Below, piece by piece: positions 52,626 to 64,000 of a stretch of 64,000 nt of DNA. Each line of letters starts with the position of its first letter. The first letter of the stretch is position 1. The translations under genes and the position numbers were made by a program. The notes under the pieces were generated by a model that ran no database searches, was not told the origin of the DNA, and worked only from the letters and a program-made list of their open reading frames with translations. Source of the DNA: Streptomyces catenulae (lineage in GTDB: Bacteria > Actinomycetota > Actinomycetes > Streptomycetales > Streptomycetaceae); NCBI RefSeq assembly GCF_000718015.1, contig NZ_JODY01000023.1, positions 1-64,000 on the forward strand, in the 5' to 3' direction.

Positions 52626-53056
52626 TGTGCGCTCCCTCCCGGTCCCCGGTCGGGGATCCGAGGGTCGCCCCCCTTGGGATGGCAGCCGCGCGGCGCCTCG
52701 CCCAGCAGCCGCTTCAGGGCGGCGTCCAGGTCGCGGGCCAGCTGTTCGTGGTCCGCCTCACCCGCGCCGGGCAGTGCCCGTACCACAACCAGGCTACCGG
52801 CGGGCAGGAGGGACAGCCGATCACGCAGAAGATGACGGAGTCGGCGCTTGACCTTGTTGCGGACGGTTGCGCCCCCAACGGCCTTGCTGACGACGAAACC
52901 CGCACGCGCGGGGGAAACGTGTTCCCCCGCTGCGTGCGGGTCCGTTGCACCGCTACGTAGATGAACGACAAGGAGCGGGCGCCCGGCCCTGCGTCCCCGG
53001 CGTACCGCGGTCGCGAAGTCCTCGCGCCGCCTCAGCCGATGTTCGGTAGGCAGCAC
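52622..53056 (-). CDS. rnpA: ribonuclease P protein component
   Basis: A 144-residue basic protein that assists the RNase P RNA in tRNA 5' maturation. It begins [20 protein letters not shown] and holds the RNR box [17 protein letters not shown], with [10 protein letters not shown] before it. The C-terminal tail (about 25 residues) is Gly/Pro-rich. It follows rpmH and overlaps yidD. The GTG at 53056 fits the family. Confidence 0.95.
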   Translation of the reverse strand: MLPTEHRLRRREDFATAVRRGRRAGRPLLVVHLRSGATDPHAAGEHVSPARAGFVVSKAVGGATVRNKVKRRLRHLLRDRLSLLPAGSLVVVRALPGAGEADHEQLARDLDAALKRLLGEAPRGCHPKGGDPRIPDRGPGGSAQ

Positions 53057-53080
53057 GTCATGGACCTAGGGTCTGGCTGC

Positions 53081-53218
53081 TCAGGCCGACAGGCGGGCGC
53101 GACCCTTGCCACGGCGGGAGGCCAGGATGGCGCGACCGGCGCGGGTCCGCATGCGCAGACGGAAGCCGTGGGTCTTCGCACGACGGCGGTTGTTCGGCTG
53201 GAAGGTGCGCTTGCTCAC
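53081..53218 (-). CDS. rpmH: 50S ribosomal protein L34
   Basis: A 45-residue L34, essentially complete: [20 protein letters not shown] followed by [20 protein letters not shown]. It starts with GTG at 53218. The gene diverges from dnaA and heads the rpmH-rnpA-yidD-yidC-jag-rsmG run, the classic order at bacterial origins. Confidence 0.97.
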   Translation of the reverse strand: MSKRTFQPNNRRRAKTHGFRLRMRTRAGRAILASRRGKGRARLSA

Positions 53219-53594
53219 TCGGGGGCTCCAGGAATGCTTGTTGCCTCTTGCGAGACAGATGTGGGGCGTCGACTGGCTGTCACCGTGCGCCCACGAGTAG
53301 CTCGCAACGCCCAAGTGCACCGCTTCTTGACCACTTGATGCGGTCTTTGCCCATCGGAGGCAGGCGGCAGCAGCCATCGACAACTCGACCTGGTCACGGT
53401 ACGCGCGACTACGCCATCCGGTCAAACCACCAGCCGATCACCCCGGACCGGGGCCGACCGGGACACACTATGCACAGCCTGTGGACAACAACTTGAATCC
53501 CCAGGCCCGGCCTGACTACCGTGGCTGAACTCCGATTACTTCCCGCCCGTCCTGAGAATCACACATTCGTGGGACTGCTGAGAGAGCGTGTTCC
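53219..53594. other. rpmH-dnaA divergent promoter region
   Basis: About 375 bases with promoters for rpmH and dnaA. It is AT-richer than average and includes a perfect DnaA box near the dnaA side. No small gene is seen. Confidence 0.5.
53480..53488. promoter_or_regulatory. DnaA box in the dnaA promoter region
   Basis: TGTGGACAA, the exact complement of TTGTCCACA, 107 bases upstream of the dnaA start codon. It is a likely autoregulatory site. Confidence 0.7.
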
Positions 53595-55442
53595 GTGGCT
53601 GATGTACCTGCCGATCTTGCCGCAGTGTGGCCGCGTGTACTCGACCACCTCCTACGGGCGGACGCCGACGGCCTCAAGCCCAAGGACCAGGACTGGCTGA
53701 AGCGCACGCAGCCGCTGGCGCTGGTCGCCGACACCGCGCTGCTCGCCGTCCCCAACGAATTTGCCAAGGGCGTGCTCGAAGGCCGGCTGGCGCCGCTGAT
53801 CGGCGAGGCCCTCAGCCATGAGTGCGGCCGCCCGATCCGGATCGCGATCACCGTCGACGACTCCTCCGAGGAGCCCGCGGCGCCCGCCCCGCAGCCGCAG
53901 GCCCCTCAGCATCCGCAGCAGGGCCAGCACCCGCCGCACCAGCCGCCGCACGAGTCGTACGAGGGGTACGACGGACGGCAGAGCTACCCGCGGCAGGGCG
54001 ACGATCTGCACATCCGGCCCGCCTACCCGGACTACTCCCCGCACCAGCAGCCCCGGCACGAGCCCGGCTCCTGGCCGCAGCACTCCTCCGCGCTGCCGCC
54101 CGCGCCCGGTCCGCGCGAGGACTACGGCTGGCAGCAGCAGCGCCTCGGCTTCCCCGAGCGGGATCCGTACGGCACGCCGCCGCCCGCCCACGTACAGCAG
54201 CAGGGCGACTACCGCGGGCAGGCGCCCGAGCATCCCCGGGCGCAGCGCTCCGAGGGGCGTGACCCCTATGACCCGCAGGCGCAGCGGCGGGACGCCGCCG
54301 AGCACCAGTCCGGGCGCCACGCCGGTCCCGGTTCGTCGCTGCCCGCGCCCAGCGGTGCGCCCGGTCCGCTCGCGGCGCAGCCTGCGCCCGCGACCGGCCC
54401 CGGGGAGCCGACCGCCCGGCTGAATCCGAAGTACCTCTTCGACACCTTCGTCATCGGGGCGTCGAACCGCTTCGCGCACGCCGCGGCGGTCGCCGTCGCG
54501 GAGGCTCCGGCCAAGGCGTACAACCCGCTGTTCATCTACGGCGAGTCCGGGCTCGGCAAGACGCATCTGCTGCACGCGATCGGGCACTACGCGCGGAGCC
54601 TGTATCCGGGGACCCGGGTGCGGTACGTGAGCTCGGAGGAGTTCACCAACGAGTTCATCAACTCCATCCGCGACGGCAAGGCGGACGCGTTCCGCAAGCG
54701 CTACCGCGACATGGACATCCTGCTCGTCGACGACATCCAGTTCCTGGCGAGCAAGGAGTCGACGCAGGAGGAGTTCTTCCACACCTTCAACACGCTGCAC
54801 AACGCCAACAAGCAGATCGTGCTCTCCTCGGACCGGCCGCCCAAGCAGCTGGTGACCCTGGAGGACCGGCTCCGTAACCGCTTCGAGTGGGGGCTGATCA
54901 CGGACGTCCAGCCGCCCGAGCTGGAGACCCGGATCGCGATCCTGCGGAAGAAGGCGGTGCAGGAGCAGCTGAACGCGCCGCCCGAGGTGCTGGAGTTCAT
55001 CGCGTCCCGGATCTCGCGCAACATCCGCGAGCTGGAGGGCGCGCTGATCCGGGTGACGGCGTTCGCGTCGCTCAACCGGCAGCCGGTCGACCTCGGGCTC
55101 ACCGAGATCGTGCTGAAGGACCTGATCCCCGGCGGTGAGGACGCCGCGCCGGAGATCACCGCGACGGCGATCATGGCGTCGACGGCGGACTACTTCGGGC
55201 TGACCGTCGACGACCTGTGCGGCTCCTCGCGCAGCCGGGTGCTGGTGACGGCCCGGCAGATCGCGATGTATCTGTGCCGGGAGCTGACGGATCTGTCGCT
55301 GCCGAAGATCGGCGCGCAGTTCGGCGGGCGGGACCATACGACGGTGATGCACGCCGACCGCAAGATCCGGGCGCTGATGGCGGAGCGCCGGTCCATCTAC
55401 AACCAGGTCACCGAGCTGACCAACCGCATCAAGAACGGCTGA
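53595..55442 (+). CDS. dnaA: chromosomal replication initiator protein DnaA
   Basis: A 615-residue initiator that binds DnaA boxes and opens oriC. Domain I is residues 1 to about 85, domain II a very long Pro/Gln/Arg-rich linker to about 270 (a streptomycete trait). Domain III is the AAA+ motor: Walker [10 protein letters not shown] (316-324), Walker [10 protein letters not shown] (375-383). Domain IV ends with the DnaA signature [19 protein letters not shown] around residue 575-590. The GTG at 53595 starts [12 protein letters not shown] hairpin follows the stop. Confidence 0.97.
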   Translation: MADVPADLAAVWPRVLDHLLRADADGLKPKDQDWLKRTQPLALVADTALLAVPNEFAKGVLEGRLAPLIGEALSHECGRPIRIAITVDDSSEEPAAPAPQPQAPQHPQQGQHPPHQPPHESYEGYDGRQSYPRQGDDLHIRPAYPDYSPHQQPRHEPGSWPQHSSALPPAPGPREDYGWQQQRLGFPERDPYGTPPPAHVQQQGDYRGQAPEHPRAQRSEGRDPYDPQAQRRDAAEHQSGRHAGPGSSLPAPSGAPGPLAAQPAPATGPGEPTARLNPKYLFDTFVIGASNRFAHAAAVAVAEAPAKAYNPLFIYGESGLGKTHLLHAIGHYARSLYPGTRVRYVSSEEFTNEFINSIRDGKADAFRKRYRDMDILLVDDIQFLASKESTQEEFFHTFNTLHNANKQIVLSSDRPPKQLVTLEDRLRNRFEWGLITDVQPPELETRIAILRKKAVQEQLNAPPEVLEFIASRISRNIRELEGALIRVTAFASLNRQPVDLGLTEIVLKDLIPGGEDAAPEITATAIMASTADYFGLTVDDLCGSSRSRVLVTARQIAMYLCRELTDLSLPKIGAQFGGRDHTTVMHADRKIRALMAERRSIYNQVTELTNRIKNG

Positions 55443-55466
55443 CGCGGCGCCGGTGGTGGTGCGCCC

Positions 55467-55496
55467 AGGGCGCTCCGGGAGATCCCGGGGCGCCCT
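55467..55496 (+). terminator. terminator after dnaA
   Basis: 14-base arms with one mismatch (55467-55480 and 55483-55496), 24 bases after the stop codon. Confidence 0.75.
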
Positions 55497-55739
55497 CCGT
55501 GCTTCCGGGGCCGCCGCACCGGCCCGGGCGGCCTCTCTGTCCTCTTCCCTGCTTCTTCTGCGGCTCTCCCCGTGCCCCTTGCCTGTGCCTCTTCCGTCCT
55601 CGTACCCGCCCGCGTCCGGGGGCGCCGCGGGGTGGTCCGGCTTCGCTGTGCGGCGTTCTGCGGTGGCGGTGCGGCCGTCCCCCGGTGGGGTGGAGAGGCG
55701 CCGAAAGGGGGCCGGGGAGGGGGTCCGAGCCCGTCGGTG

Positions 55740-56370
55740 GGGGTTCCAAACCTGTGGAGGACGCCCGGCTCTGTTCGATTCCGGGGGAGGACACGGCCTC
55801 TCTCCACAGATTGGGGGAAAATCTTCCGTCCACACCCTGGGGACTGGAAAGTTATCCCTGTGCTGTCCACAGGCCGGGCTTCTGACGGATCATCGGGCGA
55901 GGTCAGGTGGGTGTGGATTTGTGGCAAACCGTAATCCACAGGCTGTGGACAGAGCGTCCGTCCACAGGGGGCCGTTCGGGTTGTCCACCGGCTGCCCACA
56001 GGCTGGGGGCGGTTGTCCCCAGCTTCTCCACACCCCTGTCCACTGTTCGGCAACGCGACACCGGCTCTCACCGTCCCGAGTGAAAGCGGTCACATCGACA
56101 CCGGGGGTTGGGCTGTGGGGAACGTGGGTAAAACTGGGGACGGCGCTGGGGAGAAGTCGCCTTCCCCTGTGCATGGGGTGTGCAGAACTTTCGGCGGTCC
56201 ACAGATCCGCCCGGTTATCCACGACCGCCACCCACAGGCCCGGTGGATAAAAAATCCGCGTTGACCTGCGAAAAGGCAGTTGTCCACGGTTTCCACAGGC
56301 CCTACTACTACGACCACGGATATCTACCGGGGAACTCGTTCGGAAACGGGGCCTGTGCACAACTCGCGCT
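55740..56370. other. oriC: replication origin oriC
   Basis: The 1.07-kb gap between dnaA and dnaN is packed with DnaA-box-like 9-mers. With one mismatch from TTGTCCACA or TTATCCACA: 55863-55871, 55932-55940, 55944-55952 (reverse), 55981-55989, 56013-56021, 56024-56032, 56215-56223, 56242-56250 (reverse), 56280-56288 and 56354-56362 (reverse); many with two mismatches lie between. None is a perfect match. A short AT-rich stretch is at 56243-56257. The gap contains no gene. Many weak boxes in two orientations are the known character of streptomycete oriC. Confidence 0.93.
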
Positions 56371-56512
56371 CGGAGCGCCGACCGCCCGCCGAGCGGACTT
56401 GACCCCGAGCAGCAACGGCTGTCGGTGGCGTACGTCAGACTGGAATCCGGCAACTCAGCCGACGACGAAAGCCAGCAGGGCGAGAGCCAGCAACAGCAGG
56501 AGGCGGTTTCCG

Positions 56513-57643
56513 GTGAAGATCCGGGTGGAGCGCGATGTACTCGCGGAGGCAGTGGCCTGGGCGGCCAAGAGCCTCCCGGCCCGTCCGCCGGTGCCCGTCC
56601 TCGCGGGCCTGCTGCTGAAGTCGGAGGACGGCAAGCTGTCGCTCTCCGGCTTCGACTACGAGGTCTCGGCGCGGGTCTCGGTCGAGGCGGAGGTCGAGGA
56701 GGAGGGCACCGTCCTCGTCTCCGGCCGTCTGCTCGCCGACATCTGCCGGGCGCTCCCCAACCGCCCGGTGGAGATCTCCACCGACGGTGTCCGCGTCACC
56801 GTCGTCTGCGGCTCGTCCCGCTTCACCCTCCACACCCTGCCGGTGGAGGAGTACCCGGCCCTGCCGACGATGCCCACCGCCACCGGCACCGTCCCCGGTG
56901 AGGTCTTCGCCGCCGCCGCCGCGCAGGTGGCCATCGCCGCCGGTCGTGACGACACCCTGCCGGTGCTCACCGGTGTGCGGATCGAGATCGAGGGCGACAC
57001 CGTCACGCTGGCCTCCACCGACCGGTACCGCTTCGCCGTCCGCGAGTTCCTGTGGAAGCCGGAGAACCCGGACGCCTCCGCCGTCGCGCTGGTCCCCGCC
57101 AAGACGCTCCAGGACACCGCCAAGTCGCTGAGCAGCGGTGACACCGTCACGCTGGCGCTGTCCGGCTCGGGTGCGGGCGAGGGCCTCATCGGCTTCGAGG
57201 GCGCCGGGCGCCGGACGACGACGCGGCTGCTCGAAGGCGATCTGCCGAAGTACCGCACGCTCTTCCCGACCGAGTTCAACTCCGTCGCGGTGATCGAGAC
57301 CGCGCCGTTCGTCGAGGCGGTCAAGCGTGTGGCGCTGGTGGCCGAGCGGAACACCCCGGTGCGGCTCAGCTTCGAGCAGGGCGTGCTGATCCTGGAGGCA
57401 GGCTCCAGCGACGATGCACAGGCTGTGGAGCGCGTCGACGCCGACCTGGAGGGCGACGACATCTCGATCGCCTTCAACCCCGGCTTCCTGCTGGAGGGCC
57501 TGTCGGCGATCGACTCCCCGGTCGCGCAGCTCTCCTTCACCACGTCCACCAAGCCCGCGCTGCTCAGCGGCCGTCCCGCCAAGGACGCCGAGGCGGACGA
57601 GACGTACAAGTACCTGATCATGCCGGTGCGGCTCTCCGGCTGA
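56513..57643 (+). CDS. dnaN: DNA polymerase III beta sliding clamp
   Basis: A 376-residue ring-shaped clamp holding the polymerase on DNA. It begins KIRVERDVLAEAVAWAAKSL and shows the three-domain repeat, with LLKSEDGKLSLSGFDYEVSA and a C-terminal end (YKYLIMPVRL). The GTG at 56513 has AGGAGG upstream; the open frame extends into oriC without meaning. It follows oriC as in all actinobacteria. A short hairpin follows the stop. Confidence 0.97.
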   Translation: MKIRVERDVLAEAVAWAAKSLPARPPVPVLAGLLLKSEDGKLSLSGFDYEVSARVSVEAEVEEEGTVLVSGRLLADICRALPNRPVEISTDGVRVTVVCGSSRFTLHTLPVEEYPALPTMPTATGTVPGEVFAAAAAQVAIAAGRDDTLPVLTGVRIEIEGDTVTLASTDRYRFAVREFLWKPENPDASAVALVPAKTLQDTAKSLSSGDTVTLALSGSGAGEGLIGFEGAGRRTTTRLLEGDLPKYRTLFPTEFNSVAVIETAPFVEAVKRVALVAERNTPVRLSFEQGVLILEAGSSDDAQAVERVDADLEGDDISIAFNPGFLLEGLSAIDSPVAQLSFTTSTKPALLSGRPAKDAEADETYKYLIMPVRLSG

Positions 57644-57657
57644 CGGTCGCGTTCCAG

Positions 57658-57682
57658 GGCCGACCGGGGCTCCCGGTCGGCC
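57658..57682 (+). terminator. terminator after dnaN
   Basis: Perfect 11-base stem (57658-57668 and 57672-57682) with a 3-base loop. Confidence 0.75.
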
Positions 57683-57804
57683 TTCCGCGTCCCCGGGCGG
57701 GCGCCGCCGATGAGCGCTCGGGCCCACAGGTGTGCACGCACCACCCGGCGTAGGCTCGGACTCGGGTACGAACAGCAACGACTACGTGCAAATGAGGGTC
57801 TCTG

Positions 57805-58683
57805 ATGGAGCTCGGTCTCGTCGGTCTCGGCAAGATGGGCGGCAACATGCGCGAGCGCATCCGCCGCGCCGGCCACACCGTCGTCGGATACGACCGCAAC
57901 CCCGATCTCGCGGATGTCCACAGCCTGGAAGAGCTTGTGGGCAAGCTCAAGGGTCCGCGGGTCGTGTGGGTCATGGTCCCGGCCGGTGACGCCACCCAGG
58001 CGACCATCGACGCGCTCGGTGAGCTGCTGTCCGAGGGCGACATCGTCGTCGACGGCGGCAACTCCCGCTGGACCGACGACGAGAAGCACGCCGAGGAGCT
58101 GGCGGCCAAGGGCATCGGCTTCGTCGACTGCGGTGTCTCCGGTGGCGTCTGGGGCCTGGAGAACGGCTACGCGCTGATGTACGGCGGCTCCGCCGAGGAC
58201 GTCGCCACGGTGCAGCCGATCTTCGACGCGCTCAAGCCCGAGGGCGAGTTCGGCTCCGTGCACGCAGGCAAGGTCGGCGCCGGGCACTTCGCGAAGATGG
58301 TCCACAACGGCATCGAGTACGCGATGATGCAGGCGTACGCCGAGGGCTGGGAGCTGCTGGAGAAGGTCGACTCCGTCACCGATGTGCGTGAGGTCTTCCG
58401 CTCCTGGCAGGAGGGGACGGTCATCCGTTCCTGGCTGCTCGACCTCGCGGTCAACGCCCTCGACGACGACGAGCACCTGGACAAGCTGCGGGGCTACGCC
58501 GCCGACTCCGGTGAGGGCCGCTGGACGGTCGAGGCGGCGATCGACAACGCCGTGCCGCTGCCCGCGATCACCGCGTCGCTGTTCGCCCGCTTCGCCTCCC
58601 GTCAGGAGGACTCGCCGCAGATGAAGATGATCGCGGCGCTGCGTAACCAGTTCGGCGGCCACGCCGTCGAGAACAAGAAGTAA
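57805..58683 (+). CDS. gnd: 6-phosphogluconate dehydrogenase (decarboxylating), short type
   Basis: A 292-residue enzyme of the pentose phosphate pathway, of the shorter (about 300-residue) NAD/NADP type. The nucleotide site is [19 protein letters not shown], the substrate motif [17 protein letters not shown], and the catalytic region [18 protein letters not shown] contains the lysine. Its place between dnaN and recF is conserved in streptomycetes. The ATG at 57805 is fixed by the family start. A gap of 161 bases precedes it. Confidence 0.93.
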   Translation: MELGLVGLGKMGGNMRERIRRAGHTVVGYDRNPDLADVHSLEELVGKLKGPRVVWVMVPAGDATQATIDALGELLSEGDIVVDGGNSRWTDDEKHAEELAAKGIGFVDCGVSGGVWGLENGYALMYGGSAEDVATVQPIFDALKPEGEFGSVHAGKVGAGHFAKMVHNGIEYAMMQAYAEGWELLEKVDSVTDVREVFRSWQEGTVIRSWLLDLAVNALDDDEHLDKLRGYAADSGEGRWTVEAAIDNAVPLPAITASLFARFASRQEDSPQMKMIAALRNQFGGHAVENKK

Positions 58684-58721
58684 CCAGCAGGTCCGCAGCC
58701 GCGGGAGGTCGGCGCAGCTCC

Positions 58722-59897
58722 ATGCACGTCACGCATCTGTCGCTCGCCGACTTCCGCTCGTACGCCCGGGTCGAGGTTCCGCTCGAACCGGGCGTCACGG
58801 CGTTCGTCGGCCCCAACGGCCAGGGCAAGACCAACCTCGTCGAGGCGGTCGGCTATCTGGCGACGCTCGGCAGCCACCGGGTCTCCTCGGACGCGCCGCT
58901 GGTGCGGATGGGCGCCGAGCGCGCGATCGTCCGCGCCGCCGTCGCCCAGGGCGACCGGCAGCAGCTGATCGAGCTGGAGCTGAACCCGGGCCGCGCCAAC
59001 CGCGCCCGGATCAACCGCTCCTCCCAGGTGAAGCCGCGCGATGTGCTCGGCATCGTCCGTACGGTGCTCTTCGCGCCGGAGGACCTCGCGCTGATCAAGG
59101 GCGACCCCGGGGAGCGGCGGCGGTTCCTGGACGAGCTGATCACCGCGCGGGCGCCGCGGATGGCCGGGGTGCGCGGCGACTACGACCGCGTCCTCAAGCA
59201 GCGCAACACCCTGCTGAAGTCCGCCGCCCTCGCCCGGCGCCACGGCGGCCGCACGATGGACCTCTCCACGCTGGACATCTGGGACCAGCACCTGGCGCGC
59301 GCCGGGGCGGAGCTGCTGGCGCAGCGCCTCGACCTGATCGCCGCGCTGCGCCCGCTGACCGACAAGGCGTACGGCCAACTGGCGCCCGGCGGCGGCCCGG
59401 TGGGCCTGGAGTACCGCGGTTCGGCGGGCGAGGCGATGGCCCGCGCGACCAACCGCGAGGAGCTGTACGGCGCGCTCCTGGAGGCGCTGGGCGAGGCGCG
59501 GAAGAACGAGATCGAGCGCGGGGTGACGCTGGTCGGCCCGCACCGTGACGATCTGCTGCTGAAGCTGGGCGAGCTGCCCGCGAAGGGGTACGCCAGCCAC
59601 GGCGAGTCCTGGTCGTACGCGCTGGCGCTGCGGCTGGCCTCGTACGACCTGCTGCGGTCGGAGGGCGAGTCGCCGCAGGTGCCGGAGGGCGGCGGGCGGC
59701 GCAGCGGCGAGCCGGTGCTCGTCCTGGACGACGTCTTCGCCGAGCTGGACGCGCGGCGCCGGGAGCGGCTGGCGGAGCTGGTGGCGCCGGGCGAGCAGGT
59801 GCTGGTCACGGCGGCGGTCGAGGACGACGTACCGGGGGCGCTGGCCGGGCGGCGGTTCGCGGTGTCCGGCGGCACGGTCCGCGCGGAGACGCCGTGA
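58722..59897 (+). CDS. recF: DNA replication/repair protein RecF
   Basis: A 391-residue SMC-like ATPase that helps load RecA at gaps. Walker A is [19 protein letters not shown] (G30-T37), the ABC-type Q-loop region follows, and the signature/Walker B part reads [19 protein letters not shown]. The start ATG at 58722 is the family start. Its last bases overlap the next gene's GTG, so translation is probably coupled. Confidence 0.95.
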   Translation: MHVTHLSLADFRSYARVEVPLEPGVTAFVGPNGQGKTNLVEAVGYLATLGSHRVSSDAPLVRMGAERAIVRAAVAQGDRQQLIELELNPGRANRARINRSSQVKPRDVLGIVRTVLFAPEDLALIKGDPGERRRFLDELITARAPRMAGVRGDYDRVLKQRNTLLKSAALARRHGGRTMDLSTLDIWDQHLARAGAELLAQRLDLIAALRPLTDKAYGQLAPGGGPVGLEYRGSAGEAMARATNREELYGALLEALGEARKNEIERGVTLVGPHRDDLLLKLGELPAKGYASHGESWSYALALRLASYDLLRSEGESPQVPEGGGRRSGEPVLVLDDVFAELDARRRERLAELVAPGEQVLVTAAVEDDVPGALAGRRFAVSGGTVRAETP

Positions 59898-60427
59898 GCG
59901 ACGGGTCCGCGGAGGAGCCGAAGGCGCCGGAGCTGTCGGGTATCGATCTGGCCCGGCAGGCGCTGGTGGCGGCGAAGGAGCAGGCGCGGGCGCGGGGCGC
60001 CGCAGCCCAGCAGAAGAAGCAGGCGCGCCGCGGCGGGCTGCGCTCCGGGGCGCGCGCCGACGGCCGCGATCCGCTGCCGCTGGGCGCCGCGATCAACCGT
60101 CTGATCACCGAGCGCGGCTGGGAGACCCCGGCGGCGGTCGGCGGGGTGATGGGCCGCTGGCCGCAGCTGGTCGGCCCCGAGGTGGCGCAGCACTGCGAGC
60201 CGCAGCGGTACGACGAGGACGCCCGGGTGCTGACGGTGCAGTGCGACTCGACGGCGTGGGCGACGCAGCTGCGGCTGCTGGCGCCGCAGCTGGTGCGGCG
60301 GCTCAACCAGGACCTGGGCCAGGGCACCGTGAAGCTGATCAAGGTGCTGGGTCCGGGCGGTCCGGCGCGGCGGTACGGACCGCTGCGCGCGCCCGGCTCC
60401 ACGGGCCCCGGGGACACGTACGGCTGA
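59894..60427 (+). CDS. DUF721 / DciA-like protein
   Basis: A 177-residue protein. A basic low-complexity part ([20 protein letters not shown]) precedes the DUF721 domain (about 62-150: [58 protein letters not shown]). DciA proteins are thought to load DnaB in bacteria without DnaC, and the gene lies next to recF-gyrB in actinobacteria. It overlaps recF by 4 bases. Role assigned by family. Confidence 0.85.
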   Translation: MSDGSAEEPKAPELSGIDLARQALVAAKEQARARGAAAQQKKQARRGGLRSGARADGRDPLPLGAAINRLITERGWETPAAVGGVMGRWPQLVGPEVAQHCEPQRYDEDARVLTVQCDSTAWATQLRLLAPQLVRRLNQDLGQGTVKLIKVLGPGGPARRYGPLRAPGSTGPGDTYG

Positions 60428-62802
<2,375 letters not shown>

Positions 62803-62850
62803 GTCTGTCGGCCCCTCAACAGCCGCAGCGCGAAAGGACTTTGATCAACC

Positions 62851-64000
62851 ATGGCCGACGAGACTCCCCCCGTCACCCCGGACGGCACCACCGCCGAGGG
62901 CGCACCCGCCGCCATCGAGGGCGTGGGTATGCGCGTAGAGCCGGTCGGGCTCGAGACGGAGATGCAGCGCTCCTACCTCGACTACGCGATGTCCGTCATC
63001 GTCTCGCGTGCGCTCCCCGACGTCCGCGACGGTCTCAAGCCGGTGCACCGCCGGGTGCTCTACGCGATGTACGACGGCGGGTACCGCCCCGAGAAGGGCT
63101 TCTACAAGTGCGCCCGCGTCGTCGGTGACGTCATGGGTACGTACCACCCGCACGGCGACTCCTCGATCTACGACGCGCTGGTCCGCCTGGCGCAGCCGTG
63201 GTCGATGCGGATGCCGCTGGTCGACTCCAACGGCAACTTCGGCTCCCCGGGCAACGACCCGGCGGCGGCCATGCGGTACACCGAGTGCAAGATGAAGCAG
63301 CTCTCCATGGAGATGCTGCGGGACATCGACGAGGAGACCGTCGATTTCCAGGACAACTACGACGGGCGTAACCAGGAGCCGACGGTCCTGCCGTCGCGCT
63401 TCCCGAACCTGCTGATCAACGGTTCGGCCGGTATCGCCGTCGGTATGGCCACCAACATCCCGCCGCACAACCTCCGCGAGGTCGCCGCCGGTGCCCAGTG
63501 GGCGCTGGAGAACCCCGAGGCGACGTCGGAGGAGCTGTTGGAGGCGCTCATCGAGCGCATCAAGGGCCCCGACTTCCCGACCGGCGCGCTGGTGGTGGGC
63601 CGTAAGGGCATCGAGGAGGCGTACCGCACCGGCCGTGGCTCGATCACGATGCGCGCGGTGGTGGCGGTCGAGGAGATCCAGAACCGCCAGTGCCTGGTCG
63701 TCACCGAGCTGCCCTACCAGGTCAACCCGGACAACCTCGCGCAGAAGATCGCCGACCTGGTCAAGGACGGCAAGATCGGCGGCATCGCGGACGTCCGTGA
63801 CGAGACCTCGTCCCGTACGGGCCAGCGCCTGGTGATCGTCCTCAAGCGGGACGCGGTCGCCAAGGTCGTCCTCAACAACCTCTACAAGCACACCGACCTC
63901 CAGACCAACTTCGGCGCCAACATGCTGGCGCTGGTCGACGGGGTGCCGCGCACCCTCTCGCTGGACGCGTTCATCCGCCACTGGGTGACCCACCAGGTCG
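62851..64000 (+). CDS. gyrA: DNA gyrase subunit A (partial, cut by window end)
   Basis: The first 383 codons of the breakage-reunion subunit; the frame runs off the right edge. The quinolone-resistance-determining segment reads [17 protein letters not shown], with Ser104 and Asp108 at the positions of E. coli Ser83 and Asp87, i.e. without the commonly resistant substitutions. The catalytic tyrosine is Y143 in [10 protein letters not shown]. The ATG at 62851 follows GAAAGGA. The N-terminal 25 residues are a variable Ala/Glu/Gly-rich stretch. Confidence 0.97.
   Translation, partial: MADETPPVTPDGTTAEGAPAAIEGVGMRVEPVGLETEMQRSYLDYAMSVIVSRALPDVRDGLKPVHRRVLYAMYDGGYRPEKGFYKCARVVGDVMGTYHPHGDSSIYDALVRLAQPWSMRMPLVDSNGNFGSPGNDPAAAMRYTECKMKQLSMEMLRDIDEETVDFQDNYDGRNQEPTVLPSRFPNLLINGSAGIAVGMATNIPPHNLREVAAGAQWALENPEATSEELLEALIERIKGPDFPTGALVVGRKGIEEAYRTGRGSITMRAVVAVEEIQNRQCLVVTELPYQVNPDNLAQKIADLVKDGKIGGIADVRDETSSRTGQRLVIVLKRDAVAKVVLNNLYKHTDLQTNFGANMLALVDGVPRTLSLDAFIRHWVTHQV

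Overview
The window is high-GC actinobacterial DNA from around a chromosomal replication origin, most probably Streptomyces or a close relative (Kitasatospora/Streptacidiphilus). The evidence is a dnaA-dnaN-gnd-recF-DciA-gyrB-gyrA order on one side of a DnaA-box-rich gap, rpmH-rnpA-yidD-yidC-jag-rsmG-parA-parB on the other, a GTTTCACGTGAAAC parS family, a sigma-R-type promoter before trxBA, and the streptomycete succession MurJ, pseudokinase, SigM, anti-sigma, trxBA. The species cannot be fixed from sequence alone.

Layout. 1-13.6 kb: accessory/metabolic arm with small membrane proteins, a cupin, an LMW tyrosine phosphatase overlapping a PLP enzyme, a NUDIX protein, a flavin-binding protein, a globin-reductase fusion, a HAD phosphatase, MarR, GNAT and TetR proteins, a class V aminotransferase and a beta-lactamase-fold hydrolase. 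13.6-17.1 kb: a scar-like island with a truncated tyrosine recombinase, an MFS transporter and broken TnsA/TnsB-like genes. 17.1-23.1 kb: dnaB, a MATE transporter, a secreted protease and the rpsF-ssb-rpsR-rplI cluster. 23.3-34.7 kb: cell-envelope genes (FemX-like, alanine-racemase-like, GT87, bifunctional PBP), PadR, inositol-phosphate synthase, MFS and an LppU-like protein. 34.8-49.5 kb: tRNA nucleotidyltransferase, DUF6049, MurJ, pseudokinase, SigM/anti-sigma, thioredoxin system, GNAT, ParB/ParA. 49.7-53.2 kb: rsmG to rpmH. 53.6-64 kb: dnaA, oriC, dnaN, gnd, recF, DciA-like, gyrB and the 5' part of gyrA (cut by the window edge).

How it works together. Initiator, sliding clamp, replicative helicase, a DciA-like candidate helicase loader, SSB and gyrase lie within about 46 kb, beside the segregation genes and 13 perfect-core parS sites (10.7-49.6 kb), all on the dnaB/par side of oriC. 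Several parS sites are embedded in other features: two form the centre of long perfect palindromes between genes, and five lie inside coding sequence where they are translated as VSRET. Envelope-building enzymes and a redox-controlled thioredoxin operon fill the space between.

The main points for a second look are the dual-use parS sites, a DnaA-box cluster upstream of dnaB whose boxes match consensus better than those of oriC, the Tn7-like TnsAB remnant beside dnaB, and perfect or near-perfect operators for the PadR and TetR regulators. No CRISPR array, rRNA, tRNA or intact insertion sequence was seen.
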